From: Arcobacter sp.
Lineage (GTDB): Bacteria > Campylobacterota > Campylobacteria > Campylobacterales > Arcobacteraceae
Length of the DNA stretch: 64,000 bases
Reading direction: 5' to 3'
Assembly (NCBI GenBank): GCA_002869535.1
Contig: PKUK01000001.1
Location: 496,001-560,000 of the forward strand
Shown: one piece after another, positions 9,798 through 17,777 of the stretch
Layout: every line of letters begins with the position of its first letter
Numbering within the stretch: position 1 is the first letter of the stretch
Notes under the pieces: generated by a model
What the model was told of the DNA's origin: nothing
Seen by the model: the letters and a program-made list of their open reading frames with translations, nothing else
The model's database searches: none
Position numbers and translations under genes: made by a program

Positions 9798-10825
9798 TAA
9801 AAGGCTCTTTGATATGAGGAATCTATAAACTCTTTTTTACTAAACTCATTAGCAGCAATAAAAGTAAAATTTGGTGAACGCAACAGTTCTCTTCCATAAG
9901 CAACAAAATCACAATACAATTCTTCTAAAAGCTTTTCACACTCTTGTGCTGTTGTGATTAATCCCACAGCAATCACTGGGATATTTACCTCTTTTTTTAT
10001 CGCTTTTGCAAAATTTGCTTGGTACATAGGTTTTAATTCTATTGCTTTATTTGGTTTTTCTTGATTTCCTCCAGAGGAAACATGGATAGAATCAACCCCA
10101 ATTTTTTCTAACTCTTTTGAAAGATAAATTGAATCAGTTATATTCCAACCTTCACTCATCCACTCATCTGCACTTATTCTTACAATTAAAGGTAAATCAA
10201 CTTTTTGCTTTAACTCTTTTGCTATTTCTAAAAGTAATCTACATCTGTTTTCTAAACTGCCTCCATAAATATCATTTCTGTGATTACTCAAAGGAGATAA
10301 AAACTCACATAAAAAATACCCATGAGCTCCATGAAGTTCTATGGCATCATAATTAGCACTTTTAGCTCTAAGAGCTGCTTTTATAAACAGTTCTTTTATC
10401 TCATTTATATCTTCAAGTGTCGCAGCAATTGGCTTTTTGAAAGGTTTGTTTTCACTAAAAGCTATTGAACTTGGTGCAAGAGGAGTTTCATCTTCAACTG
10501 TACATTTTCTACCAGCATGTGCTAATTGAATAGCAGTTTTTGCTCCAAAAGAGTGCATTTGTTCATTTAATATTTTGTGTGATTCTATTAAAGAATCATT
10601 CCAAAGACCTAAATCATTTGCAGAGATTCTTCCTCTTGGCTCAATAGCTGTTGCTTCAATAATAATAAAACCAACTCCACCAATAGCTCTACTTAAATAA
10701 TGCCCCTTGTGAAAAGTCTTTAATTCACCACTATTATCACTTTTATACATACACATAGGAGGCATAACAATTCTATTTTTTAGCTTCAAATCTCCTATTT
10801 GTCCCTCTTGGAATAATAAATTCAT
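9797..10825 (-). CDS. Old Yellow Enzyme family NADH:flavin oxidoreductase (YqjM-like)
   Basis: FMN ene-reductase acting on alpha,beta-unsaturated carbonyls and quinones. The 342-residue (beta/alpha)8 barrel shows the YqjM-subgroup Cys in PPMCMY (Cys25), HKGHYLSRA, the active-site HAGRK, and ELHGAHGYFLCEFLSP with SNHRNDIYGGSLENR. The ATG has a strong AAAGGAG site. It is third in the operon. Thiol-reactive electrophiles are typical inducers and substrates for this class, which fits the HxlR-type regulator nearby. Confidence 0.92.
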   Translation of the reverse strand: MNLLFQEGQIGDLKLKNRIVMPPMCMYKSDNSGELKTFHKGHYLSRAIGGVGFIIIEATAIEPRGRISANDLGLWNDSLIESHKILNEQMHSFGAKTAIQLAHAGRKCTVEDETPLAPSSIAFSENKPFKKPIAATLEDINEIKELFIKAALRAKSANYDAIELHGAHGYFLCEFLSPLSNHRNDIYGGSLENRCRLLLEIAKELKQKVDLPLIVRISADEWMSEGWNITDSIYLSKELEKIGVDSIHVSSGGNQEKPNKAIELKPMYQANFAKAIKKEVNIPVIAVGLITTAQECEKLLEELYCDFVAYGRELLRSPNFTFIAANEFSKKEFIDSSYQRAF

Positions 10826-10835
10826 AAAAACTCCT

Positions 10836-11132
10836 TTAGATATCTACTTTTTCTAACTTATTAATTGTCAAGAGTTCAATTTTATCTTTGATAGTAGCTA
10901 CAAAAGAGAGAAAATGTTCTTTTTTTTCATGTGCTGATAATAATTCTTGGTTCTCCCAAGTCTCTACAAATGTAAAGCTATTTTCATCATCTAAATCTTT
11001 ATGTAAATCATATTGAATACATCCTACATCAAATTTATGAGTAGCTTTATACAAGTTTTTAAGTTCATTAAAAACTACATCTTTAAAACCATCTTTTACT
11101 TTTATTGTCGCTACAATTACTATGTTTTTCAT
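10836..11132 (-). CDS. ygiN: antibiotic biosynthesis monooxygenase domain protein (YgiN-like)
   Basis: Small 98-residue ferredoxin-like alpha/beta protein of the ABM family. Diagnostic features are IVATIKVKDGFKDVVFNELKNL and the C-terminal FVETWENQELLSAHEKKEHF. In E. coli the relative YgiN is a quinol monooxygenase encoded beside the quinone reductase MdaB; here too it lies directly after an MdaB-like gene. Together they are expected to cycle or detoxify quinones. The ATG has AAAAGGAA upstream. Confidence 0.85.
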   Translation of the reverse strand: MKNIVIVATIKVKDGFKDVVFNELKNLYKATHKFDVGCIQYDLHKDLDDENSFTFVETWENQELLSAHEKKEHFLSFVATIKDKIELLTINKLEKVDI

Positions 11133-11192
11133 AATGTTTCCTTTTGATTTTCAAATTTAAATCTTGTTTTGTATAGTTTTTTAAATTATATT

Positions 11193-11783
11193 TTACAAAA
11201 AGTTTTTAGTCAATATTTTCTCAAATATACCTAATTGAGAATTTAAATCCAAGTCACCTTTAAAAATATCATGCACTGAATATGTTTCTAACTGTTTTGC
11301 TCCACAAAATTGAAATGTCTTATGTACGGCATAATTTGCTTCATCTAAAGATAAACCTTCAAAAAAACCATCTTTATTATCAAATTCACTTATTGGACAG
11401 TTATATGTAAGACTTAGCATATATTTTTTGTCGTTCATTAATCCACCACTTCCATATTTTTTACTAGCATCTTCTCTACTTCTTCCATCACCAGCATATG
11501 TTACTTTCCCTGCCCCAGTTGAAAAAATTTCATCAACATATTTTTTTGCTTTCCAAGGTAAGCTCATCCAATAAACAGGATATTGAAAAATTATATAATC
11601 TGCCCAAGCAAACTTTTCTACTTCTTCGTTGATATCATACTCTTTATCTACTGTACTATGTTTTATAGTAAAGCCATTTTTTGATAAAAACTCATCTGCT
11701 TTATTTATATAACTTCTAGTTAGATTTCCTTCTGCTATATCTTTATAATATTGATGTCCATTTATTATTAATACATTTTTCAT
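11193..11783 (-). CDS. mdaB: NAD(P)H-dependent quinone reductase (MdaB-like flavodoxin fold)
   Basis: First gene of the operon, 196 residues. Flavodoxin-like fold with the N-terminal IINGHQYY flavin loop, and the MdaB signature ADYIIFQYPVYWMSLPWKAKKYVDEIF followed by the Arg-rich GRSREDASKKYGSGGL and SLTYNCP. It should reduce quinones by two electrons using NADPH, avoiding semiquinone radicals. The start has AGGAG 5-6 bp upstream. It is transcribed divergently from the HxlR regulator, with a palindrome between them. Confidence 0.9.
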   Translation of the reverse strand: MKNVLIINGHQYYKDIAEGNLTRSYINKADEFLSKNGFTIKHSTVDKEYDINEEVEKFAWADYIIFQYPVYWMSLPWKAKKYVDEIFSTGAGKVTYAGDGRSREDASKKYGSGGLMNDKKYMLSLTYNCPISEFDNKDGFFEGLSLDEANYAVHKTFQFCGAKQLETYSVHDIFKGDLDLNSQLGIFEKILTKNFL

Positions 11784-11843
11784 TTTTTCTCCTAAAAACT
11801 TATTTAAAAATTATATAGCTTGTAAACTTAATTTACCCTTACT

Positions 11844-11860
11844 TTACTTTAGGTAAGTAA
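11844..11860. promoter_or_regulatory. palindromic operator candidate for the HxlR regulator
   Basis: Perfect 6-bp inverted repeat TTACTT-TAGGT-AAGTAA in the 124-bp divergent region between mdaB and the HxlR gene. A second partial arm (TTACC, 11833) pairs with GGTAA inside it. HxlR/DUF24 repressors bind such dyads, so this is the likely site controlling both directions. Confidence 0.6.
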
Positions 11861-11907
11861 TACACTTTTATTTAGTTTATGATATAATTATTCCAAGAAA
11901 AGGATTT

Positions 11908-12288
11908 ATGATGTATTATATAAATGATAAAGAATATAAGTGTTCAGTTGCTGTTACACTTGACATATTTAATGATAGATGGAAGTTAGGCATTATTTGG
12001 CATCTATTAGATTCGGATATGAGATTTAAAGACTTACATGAAACCGTAAGTGAAATCACACAAAAAACATTAACTATTAAACTAAAAGAATTGGAAGAAA
12101 AAAATATTATTCATAGAGAAGTTTATGCTGAAGTTCCACCAAAAGTAGTATATAGTCTTACTGACTGTGGAAAAAAACTAAAACCTGTATTAGAAGAGAT
12201 GTACAAGTGGGGAATCGCTTATGTTGGAGAGTGTGGAAAAATCACAGATGAAAATCCATGTGAAACAACACTTTGTAAGCAAAATTAA
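11908..12288 (+). CDS. HxlR (DUF24) family winged-helix transcriptional regulator
   Basis: 126-residue dimeric winged-helix regulator. The N-terminal CSVAVTLDIFNDRWKLGIIWHLL is the family signature; the Cys in EYKCSV is at the position used by YodB/HypR-type members to sense quinones or disulfide stress. The wing helix region ITQKTLTIKLKELEEKNII follows. It lies divergent to a quinone/electrophile detoxification operon, which is very likely its target. Two adjacent ATGs follow AAAAGG; the first is used here. Its stop overlaps the next gene's start (TAATG). Confidence 0.9.
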   Translation: MMYYINDKEYKCSVAVTLDIFNDRWKLGIIWHLLDSDMRFKDLHETVSEITQKTLTIKLKELEEKNIIHREVYAEVPPKVVYSLTDCGKKLKPVLEEMYKWGIAYVGECGKITDENPCETTLCKQN

Positions 12289-13442
12289 TGAATACCACAC
12301 AATTTTATAAAGAATTAGAAGAGATAAAAGATTTTTCTCAAATTATGGATGATAGTAACTATTCTAAGATACCTGAAAATTGGTATGTTTTGGTTTCTGA
12401 TATAAAAGGCTCTACAAAAGCTATAGAAAAAGGTATGTACAAAAAAGTAAACTTTGTAGCTGCTCTTGCAATAATAGGTGTTTTAAATATTGATAAAAAT
12501 TCAGAATTTCCATATATATTTGGTGGTGATGGAGCTAGTTTAATTATACCTCCACATTTACTAGATAGAGCAAAAGTTGTACTCTTAGAAACTGCAAAAA
12601 AAGCAAAAGACGTATTTGAGTTAGACTTAAGAGTGGGAGTTGTGAGTGTAAAAGAGATAAAAGAAAAAGGCTCTTTTATTGAAATCACTAAATTTAGAGC
12701 CACAAAAGATTACACTCAAGCAATAGTAAGAGGCAATGGACTTGAACTTGCTGAAGATCTTTTAAAAAAAGAGTATAAAACTTTTAAAATAGATGAAAAC
12801 TTTACATATGACTATCTTCCTGATTTTGATGGATTAGAGTGTCGTTGGGAAGATATTAAAAGTCCTAAAGAGGAAACAATTGCCTTATTGATAAAAAGTA
12901 CAAACCTCGAAAAATCAAATGTTATTTATCAAAATGTTTTAAATAAAATAGACGAAATAGCAGGTTCTCAAACCCAAAGAAATCCTATAAAAGAGATAAA
13001 TCAACTTAATGTTTCATTTAATCCAAAAGTTTTAAATACAGAGGCTTCACTCTCTTCTTTAAATATTTTTTCTAAATTTTTTGCGATAATAGGGATTATT
13101 ATTGAAAATTTACTTGGAGTTTTTCTTATGAAGTTTTCTATTGGTAAATGGGGTGATTATAAAAATAGAATCATGAGAACTACAGACACAGAAAAGTTTG
13201 ATGATATGCTAAGAATGGTAATTTCAACAGATAAAATACAAACAAAAGAGCTTGAGGATTATTTAGAAAAAGAGTATCAAGATGACTATTTAGTCTATGG
13301 TATACACAAATCAGACTCAGCATTGATGACTTGTCTTATTTTTGAGCGACATGGTAAACATATTCACTTTGTAGATAGTTCAAATGGTGGATATGCTCTT
13401 GCATCAAAAGCATTAAAAGCAAGATTAAAAGCAAAAGAATGA
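12288..13442 (+). CDS. DUF3095 family protein, cyclase-like
   Basis: 384-residue member of the DUF3095 family, of no established function. Near the N terminus it has VLVSDIKGSTKAIEKG and, later, IFGGDGASLIIPP. These resemble the first metal-binding strand (DIxGFT) and the second-metal GD strand of class III nucleotide cyclases, so a cyclase-like or degenerate cyclase domain is inferred. A weakly hydrophobic stretch lies near residue 265-285. It is translationally coupled to the HxlR regulator through a TAATG overlap, hinting at a shared response to the same stress. Confidence 0.75.
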   Translation: MNTTQFYKELEEIKDFSQIMDDSNYSKIPENWYVLVSDIKGSTKAIEKGMYKKVNFVAALAIIGVLNIDKNSEFPYIFGGDGASLIIPPHLLDRAKVVLLETAKKAKDVFELDLRVGVVSVKEIKEKGSFIEITKFRATKDYTQAIVRGNGLELAEDLLKKEYKTFKIDENFTYDYLPDFDGLECRWEDIKSPKEETIALLIKSTNLEKSNVIYQNVLNKIDEIAGSQTQRNPIKEINQLNVSFNPKVLNTEASLSSLNIFSKFFAIIGIIIENLLGVFLMKFSIGKWGDYKNRIMRTTDTEKFDDMLRMVISTDKIQTKELEDYLEKEYQDDYLVYGIHKSDSALMTCLIFERHGKHIHFVDSSNGGYALASKALKARLKAKE

Positions 13443-13484
13443 AAAATGCATTGTAGTTAATTATACGATAAAATAAGGATATCT

Positions 13485-13715
13485 ATGAGTAAAAAAAGTA
13501 AACTTCCATTTGATCCAAATGCCTTTGATTCAATAACTACAATTGGTAATATAATTGAGGATTTTCCAAAGTTACATTCTATGGATTTTTCAAAAGTTAG
13601 TCTCAATGATGAGCTTACAAGACTAAATTATGAGATAACATCACCAGAATATAAAGATTTTGAGTATAGTGATATAAAAGATTGTTATGAATATGAAGTG
13701 GATAAAATAGTTTAA
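13485..13715 (+). CDS. small conserved-looking hypothetical protein
   Basis: 76-residue acidic, soluble protein of unknown function (MSKKSKLPFDPNAFDSITTI). It has a good AAGGAT ribosome site 7 bp before the ATG and a perfect terminator hairpin at its end, so it is probably a real gene. No domain recognised. It lies 42 bp after the DUF3095 gene and may be cotranscribed with it. Confidence 0.6.
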   Translation: MSKKSKLPFDPNAFDSITTIGNIIEDFPKLHSMDFSKVSLNDELTRLNYEITSPEYKDFEYSDIKDCYEYEVDKIV

Positions 13716-13728
13716 TACTATTTTATCC
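13700..13728. terminator. bidirectional hairpin terminator
   Basis: Perfect 11-bp inverted repeat GGATAAAATAG-TTTAATA-CTATTTTATCC between the convergent small hypothetical gene and the MOSC gene, overlapping both coding ends. Confidence 0.78.
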
Positions 13729-14373
13729 CAAATGTTTTTCTAAAGCCTCTTTAAAAGGCGCTCCCAATACTTCACAAGATATAGTTTCTTGTATAAAATC
13801 AAGATTTTCTTTTGGGTTTGCTTTTGCATTGTTTAATTTTTCAATTGTTAGATTTGGAAATAATCTTTCAACAAGTTCTACACTATTCGTTTGTTTTACA
13901 ACACCCTCTTCTATAACTTTTGCATACCATCCTGTATATCCATATTTGATTACAGTTTTTAGCATCTCTTTTGTTTTTGTATTTATATTTAATACATTAC
14001 AAGGTTCTCTTGGCTGTGTTACTTGAACAACAGCATCTCCTAGCTTCAGAATATCTCCTACACAAATATCTTCTTCAGTAATTTCTGATACAAGTAAGTT
14101 TTCACCTAAAGGTGATATATCTTTATAGTCTAAATTTATATTTAGTACTTCATTTAATTTTTCATAAGTTAAAGAAGAGTAAAAAAGTACCGCTTTATTA
14201 GGTCCACCATGATATTTTTTATTAACTTGGTCATCACCTTTAAAACCTATTTTTGTAAGATATGACTCTTCTACAATTTTTTTATTTATAGCTGACTGTA
14301 TTACCTTTTCTTTATTCTTTAACTCTTTTGCTTTTCCAACTTTAAGTGAAATTATTTTTGCTATTGTTTTCAT
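13723..14373 (-). CDS. MOSC domain-containing protein
   Basis: 216-residue MOSC-fold protein, related to YiiM/YuaD and the C-terminal domain of Moco sulfurase. The ORF track begins 25 codons upstream; the ATG at 14373 (MKTIAKIISLKVGKAKEL) matches the family N terminus and is preferred. Family landmarks are KYHGGPNKAVLFY, GENLLVSEI and the conserved Cys in QPREPCNVLN, proposed to carry sulfur or bind molybdenum cofactor. Probable role is in Moco-dependent reduction of N-hydroxylated compounds or in sulfur transfer; the partner is unknown. Confidence 0.85.
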   Translation of the reverse strand: MKTIAKIISLKVGKAKELKNKEKVIQSAINKKIVEESYLTKIGFKGDDQVNKKYHGGPNKAVLFYSSLTYEKLNEVLNINLDYKDISPLGENLLVSEITEEDICVGDILKLGDAVVQVTQPREPCNVLNINTKTKEMLKTVIKYGYTGWYAKVIEEGVVKQTNSVELVERLFPNLTIEKLNNAKANPKENLDFIQETISCEVLGAPFKEALEKHLG

Positions 14374-14471
14374 ATAAACCCAAGAATTTAATTTTTTAAT
14401 AAATATACCACAAAAAAGATAAAGTGACATTATGTTAGAGTTCTGCAAAATTGTTTTATCGGATATTATAA

Positions 14472-15407
14472 ATGTTTAAATTAATTATATTAGGAATTAT
14501 TGCTGGTGCATTTTTTAGTACTACATTTGTTTTAAATGAACTTATGAGTATATCAGGTGGACATTGGCTTTGGTCTGCAACACTTAGATACTTTTTTATG
14601 ATAATATTTTTAGCTCTTGTTTTGATATTCCAAGGTGGAATTCAAAGAGTTATTGATGTATGTAAACTATACCTTAGTAATTATATTTTCTGGACAATAA
14701 GCGGAACAGTAGGATTTGGATTTTTTTATGCCTTGATTTGTTTTAGTGCTGATTTTTCTCCTGGTTGGGTAATAGCTGCCACTTGGCAATTTACAGTTGT
14801 AGCTACTCTTTTTGTGTTGATGTTTTTTGGTAAAAAATTTCCTAAAAAGATTTGGTTTTTTTCAATTATAATATTCGTTGGAGTTTGTTTAGTAAATCTA
14901 GCTCATATGGAAACATTTGATTTAAAAGCTCTATTGTTAGGTGGATTTCCTATTCTTATTGCCTCTTTTTGTTATCCAATAGGAAATCAACTTGTATGGG
15001 AAGCAAAGAATGGTGAACATAAAAATGTACCACAAATTAAATCAAAGCTCTTAAACAATGCTTTTAATAAAGTATTTTTACTCTCTCTTGGCTCTTTACC
15101 ATTGTGGTTTGTTTTAATAGCTATTATTCAACCAAGTGCACCAAGTGACTCTCAAATAATGAATACAGCCTTTGTAGCTCTATTCTCAGGTGTATTTGCA
15201 ACTTCAATATTTTTATATACTAGAAATATCGCTAAAAATTCAAACGAACTTGCAGCAGTTGATGCTACACAAGCTACAGAGGTAGTTTTTGCATTGATTG
15301 GTGGAATGATATTTTTAGGAACAGGCTCTTTAAATCTAATCGCTATGGTAGGACTTGTACTTATAATGGCAGGACTATTTTTATTTACAAAATATCAAGC
15401 ATATTGA
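14472..15407 (+). CDS. multidrug resistance efflux transporter family protein (EmrE/DMT type)
   Basis: 311-residue, roughly ten-segment membrane protein of the drug/metabolite transporter group, best matching the large EmrE-like family. Seen: N-terminal IILGIIAGAFFSTTFVLNELMS, SGGHWLWSATLRYFFM, SPGWVIAATWQFT, and the C-terminal DATQATEVVFALIGGM. Substrate unknown. The ATG has only a weak GGAT upstream. It ends in a perfect hairpin that overlaps its last codons. Confidence 0.82.
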   Translation: MFKLIILGIIAGAFFSTTFVLNELMSISGGHWLWSATLRYFFMIIFLALVLIFQGGIQRVIDVCKLYLSNYIFWTISGTVGFGFFYALICFSADFSPGWVIAATWQFTVVATLFVLMFFGKKFPKKIWFFSIIIFVGVCLVNLAHMETFDLKALLLGGFPILIASFCYPIGNQLVWEAKNGEHKNVPQIKSKLLNNAFNKVFLLSLGSLPLWFVLIAIIQPSAPSDSQIMNTAFVALFSGVFATSIFLYTRNIAKNSNELAAVDATQATEVVFALIGGMIFLGTGSLNLIAMVGLVLIMAGLFLFTKYQAY

Positions 15408-15415
15408 TATTTTGT
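15387..15415. terminator. bidirectional hairpin terminator
   Basis: Perfect 12-bp inverted repeat ACAAAATATCAA-GCATA-TTGATATTTTGT overlapping the stop codon of the EmrE-like gene, convergent with the GyrI-like gene. Confidence 0.78.
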
Positions 15416-15422
15416 AAGGTTT

Positions 15423-15866
15423 TTATTTTATAGAGATATAAATCTCTATCTCATCTTCTTTAACATATTTTTCAAAATCTATACTATATTTTCTTTCATA
15501 TTCACTATTGTTTTCAAAGTATTCCCAAATCTCAGCCCAAGTTTGTAAAACCATATCAGGAAGCTCACCTTTGTTTGAAAATACTAAATATCTTTCATCT
15601 TTAATAACAATAGCATTTTTAGGTTTTGTAACTTCAACACCCACAGTTACTGTATAGTCACCATTTACATCACTTGTATAGTCAGTATAAACACCATACA
15701 TATATTTACTATTTGCTTTATTAAAAGTACTTCCATAAACATTTTTCTCAATATAATCTTCCCACAACTGAGGAATTTTACCATCTTCTGATTCTAATTC
15801 GAACTTGTTATTTGTAGTTGTACTAAGACCTGAAATCATTAGGTCTTTTACTTTTGTTACTTTCAT
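15423..15866 (-). CDS. GyrI-like / effector-binding domain protein
   Basis: 147-residue stand-alone effector-binding domain of the GyrI/SbmC-like superfamily (AraC effector-binding domain). Features are the paired half-motifs: IPQLWEDYIEK with YGVYTDYTSDVNGDYTVTVGVEV in the middle, and MVLQTWAEIWEYFENN later, ending in EIEIYISIK. Such proteins bind small hydrophobic cations or act as cyclopropanoid hydrolases; no DNA-binding domain is present. The ATG has TTGGAG upstream. It probably follows the GNAT gene in one transcript (13-bp gap). Confidence 0.82.
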   Translation of the reverse strand: MKVTKVKDLMISGLSTTTNNKFELESEDGKIPQLWEDYIEKNVYGSTFNKANSKYMYGVYTDYTSDVNGDYTVTVGVEVTKPKNAIVIKDERYLVFSNKGELPDMVLQTWAEIWEYFENNSEYERKYSIDFEKYVKEDEIEIYISIK

Positions 15867-15879
15867 TAAAACTCCAATT

Positions 15880-16347
15880 TTATTTATTATCTAATTGCAT
15901 AGAAAAATTAATCAACTCTTCATCGCACCTTTTTACATGGTTCATTTTTACTTGCTTAAATCCAAATTTTTCAAAAAATGGCTTAGCAGTAATACTTACA
16001 TCAACTTTTATTTTAGATATATTATTATTTTTTGCTATTGATAAAACATGTTCCATTAAACTTTTTCCTACACCCATACCTTGATACTGATGATGAATAT
16101 AAAAACAGTCAATATAATCTTCATAAAACTCTACAAAGCCTACTAACTTGTTTTGAATAATAGCTAAATATGGTTTCGTTTTAGCTACTTTTTTTTCCCA
16201 AATTTCAAAATCTATATTTGGATTTGCCCATGCATCAAGTTGGGCTTGGGTGTAATCTTTATTGCAAGTTTTATGAATAGTGTTTGTAAAAAGAATAGGA
16301 ATATCTTTTTTAAAGTGGTGGTCATACTCTATTATTTCTATCTTCAT
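15880..16347 (-). CDS. GNAT family N-acetyltransferase
   Basis: 155-residue single-domain GNAT fold. The acetyl-CoA pyrophosphate loop is visible as HHQYQGMGVGKSLMEHV, with the C-terminal VDVSITAKPFFEKFGFKQV strand-helix pair typical of YafP/ElaA-like members. Substrate unknown. It begins 3 bp after the stop of the upstream 210-residue gene, so the two are probably cotranscribed. Confidence 0.88.
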   Translation of the reverse strand: MKIEIIEYDHHFKKDIPILFTNTIHKTCNKDYTQAQLDAWANPNIDFEIWEKKVAKTKPYLAIIQNKLVGFVEFYEDYIDCFYIHHQYQGMGVGKSLMEHVLSIAKNNNISKIKVDVSITAKPFFEKFGFKQVKMNHVKRCDEELINFSMQLDNK

Positions 16348-16350
16348 TGT

Positions 16351-16983
16351 TTATTGCTCATTACAAATTTCAATACCCATTTTTAAAAATCCTGTAAAAG
16401 CAGCATTGTCAAAGGATAGTGGTCCTGAAACTTTTGATTTAATAGTATCTAATACTTTTGAATACTCTTTATAAAACTCATAAGATGGTCTTGGTTTATA
16501 TATCAAGTCTGGTATCTCCAAATACTTTATGATATTTTTTGTAGTTGTGGGTTTAATAAAATACTCTGTTTGCCTATTTATACTATAAGGTACAAGAGTA
16601 ACCAAAGTCCACTTTGCCATACCAAACTCAGCTAAAAACTCCACAAGCCCTTCAAAACCATTTTTCTTATTTCCATGCAACAGTTCATAAAGTTCGATAC
16701 TCAGCATATCTTTTTCATATGAAGTCAAAGCCTTAATCACATCACGAAGTTTAACCTTATCAAAAAGTGATACCATAACTGATTTTTGGATAGTTTTAAA
16801 ATATGCCTCTGCTATAAAATGAGGGTCTGAAAAATTCTCTTTTTGAAAAGCATCTTTTGCATAGGCTTCTAGCTTTTCAGGGTTGAACTTTTTTATAAGT
16901 TTAATTAACTTCTCATCCTCAAAGCCCTTTGGATAGGCATCAAAAAATTCAGACTCTACATCTTTTAGTTTTTCTGTGTTCAT
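16351..16983 (-). CDS. hypothetical protein, 210 residues
   Basis: No family recognised. The protein is soluble, mostly helical by composition, with no signal peptide. An EGLVEFLAEFGMAKWTLVTLVPYS stretch and FIKPTTTKNIIKYL are its most distinctive parts. The ATG has AAAGG about 10 bp upstream. It lies 41 bp downstream of the HNH nuclease on the same strand and 3 bp upstream of the GNAT gene, so it may be the third gene of the defence operon or simply a neighbour. Confidence 0.6.
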   Translation of the reverse strand: MNTEKLKDVESEFFDAYPKGFEDEKLIKLIKKFNPEKLEAYAKDAFQKENFSDPHFIAEAYFKTIQKSVMVSLFDKVKLRDVIKALTSYEKDMLSIELYELLHGNKKNGFEGLVEFLAEFGMAKWTLVTLVPYSINRQTEYFIKPTTTKNIIKYLEIPDLIYKPRPSYEFYKEYSKVLDTIKSKVSGPLSFDNAAFTGFLKMGIEICNEQ

Positions 16984-17024
16984 TTTTACAAAAACCTTTT
17001 AATTATAAATATAACTTCTACTTA

Positions 17025-17777
17025 CTAAACCGCAATTTTAAATTGGTTCTTCACTATAAACTTATAAAATCCATATTTCTTTATATTAGGTTTATCCTTA
17101 ACATAACCTGCTAATATCTTTTTATTTTCTTCTGTTTTTTGAGTTAAACACTTCTTAGATAATCTAGCAAAATCTAAAAGCCTTTCATAATGTTCTTCCA
17201 ATAAATCTATTCTACAACTACTCATTTTCTCATTATTATCACAATTACCTATTCCATAAAATTCTATTGTTTTTTCTGCTTTTGCTTTTTTATATTCATC
17301 TAAATCTTTTCTTGGATTAAGAATTAAAATTGACTTACCCTTTGTAGTATTAATAAACTGCAATTCAAAAAGTTCGTAAATATCATCATGTAAAGGATTA
17401 GCAATAAGTGGCTTTTCATTTGTCAACTCAGACTTATTTTTAGCCCGTATTCTATTTTGACCATATAATGGAAAATCAGTTTTCTTATAGGTACTATTAC
17501 AAACAGGGCACATTAACATGTAATTTTGATAACAACACTCCAAAAATGGGTATAAAGTTTTATCTTTTGGTCGATAATGGTCAATATGAGAATATTCATC
17601 TATTAATTTTTCACAAATAGGACATTTAGAATTAGTAAATTCTAAAAAAGCTTTTTTAAAAACTTTCCATTTACATTCACTCACTCCAGTGCAATCTCCA
17701 TCAAGTTCCTTATGGTTAAACTCTGTTAGAGCTTCTTGGAAAAGTTTATCTACATAAATCTCTCTCATATCTATCAT
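17025..17777 (-). CDS. ptuB: PtuB-like HNH endonuclease (Septu / retron-associated TIGR02646 type)
   Basis: 250-residue HNH nuclease. Residues 52-99 carry the whole zinc-finger-associated HNH: CPIC, HIDHYRPK (64-71, metal and catalytic His), the Asn after CCYQN (85), CPVCN (90-94) and KK. This matches PtuB, the nuclease of Septu and of some retron systems. The start ATG overlaps the ATPase stop in an ATGA (a Met three codons later is an alternative). Such coupling to an OLD-like ATPase is the classic PtuA-PtuB pair. Expected role is nucleic-acid cleavage once the ATPase senses phage infection; target unknown. Confidence 0.85.
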   Translation of the reverse strand: MIDMREIYVDKLFQEALTEFNHKELDGDCTGVSECKWKVFKKAFLEFTNSKCPICEKLIDEYSHIDHYRPKDKTLYPFLECCYQNYMLMCPVCNSTYKKTDFPLYGQNRIRAKNKSELTNEKPLIANPLHDDIYELFELQFINTTKGKSILILNPRKDLDEYKKAKAEKTIEFYGIGNCDNNEKMSSCRIDLLEEHYERLLDFARLSKKCLTQKTEENKKILAGYVKDKPNIKKYGFYKFIVKNQFKIAV

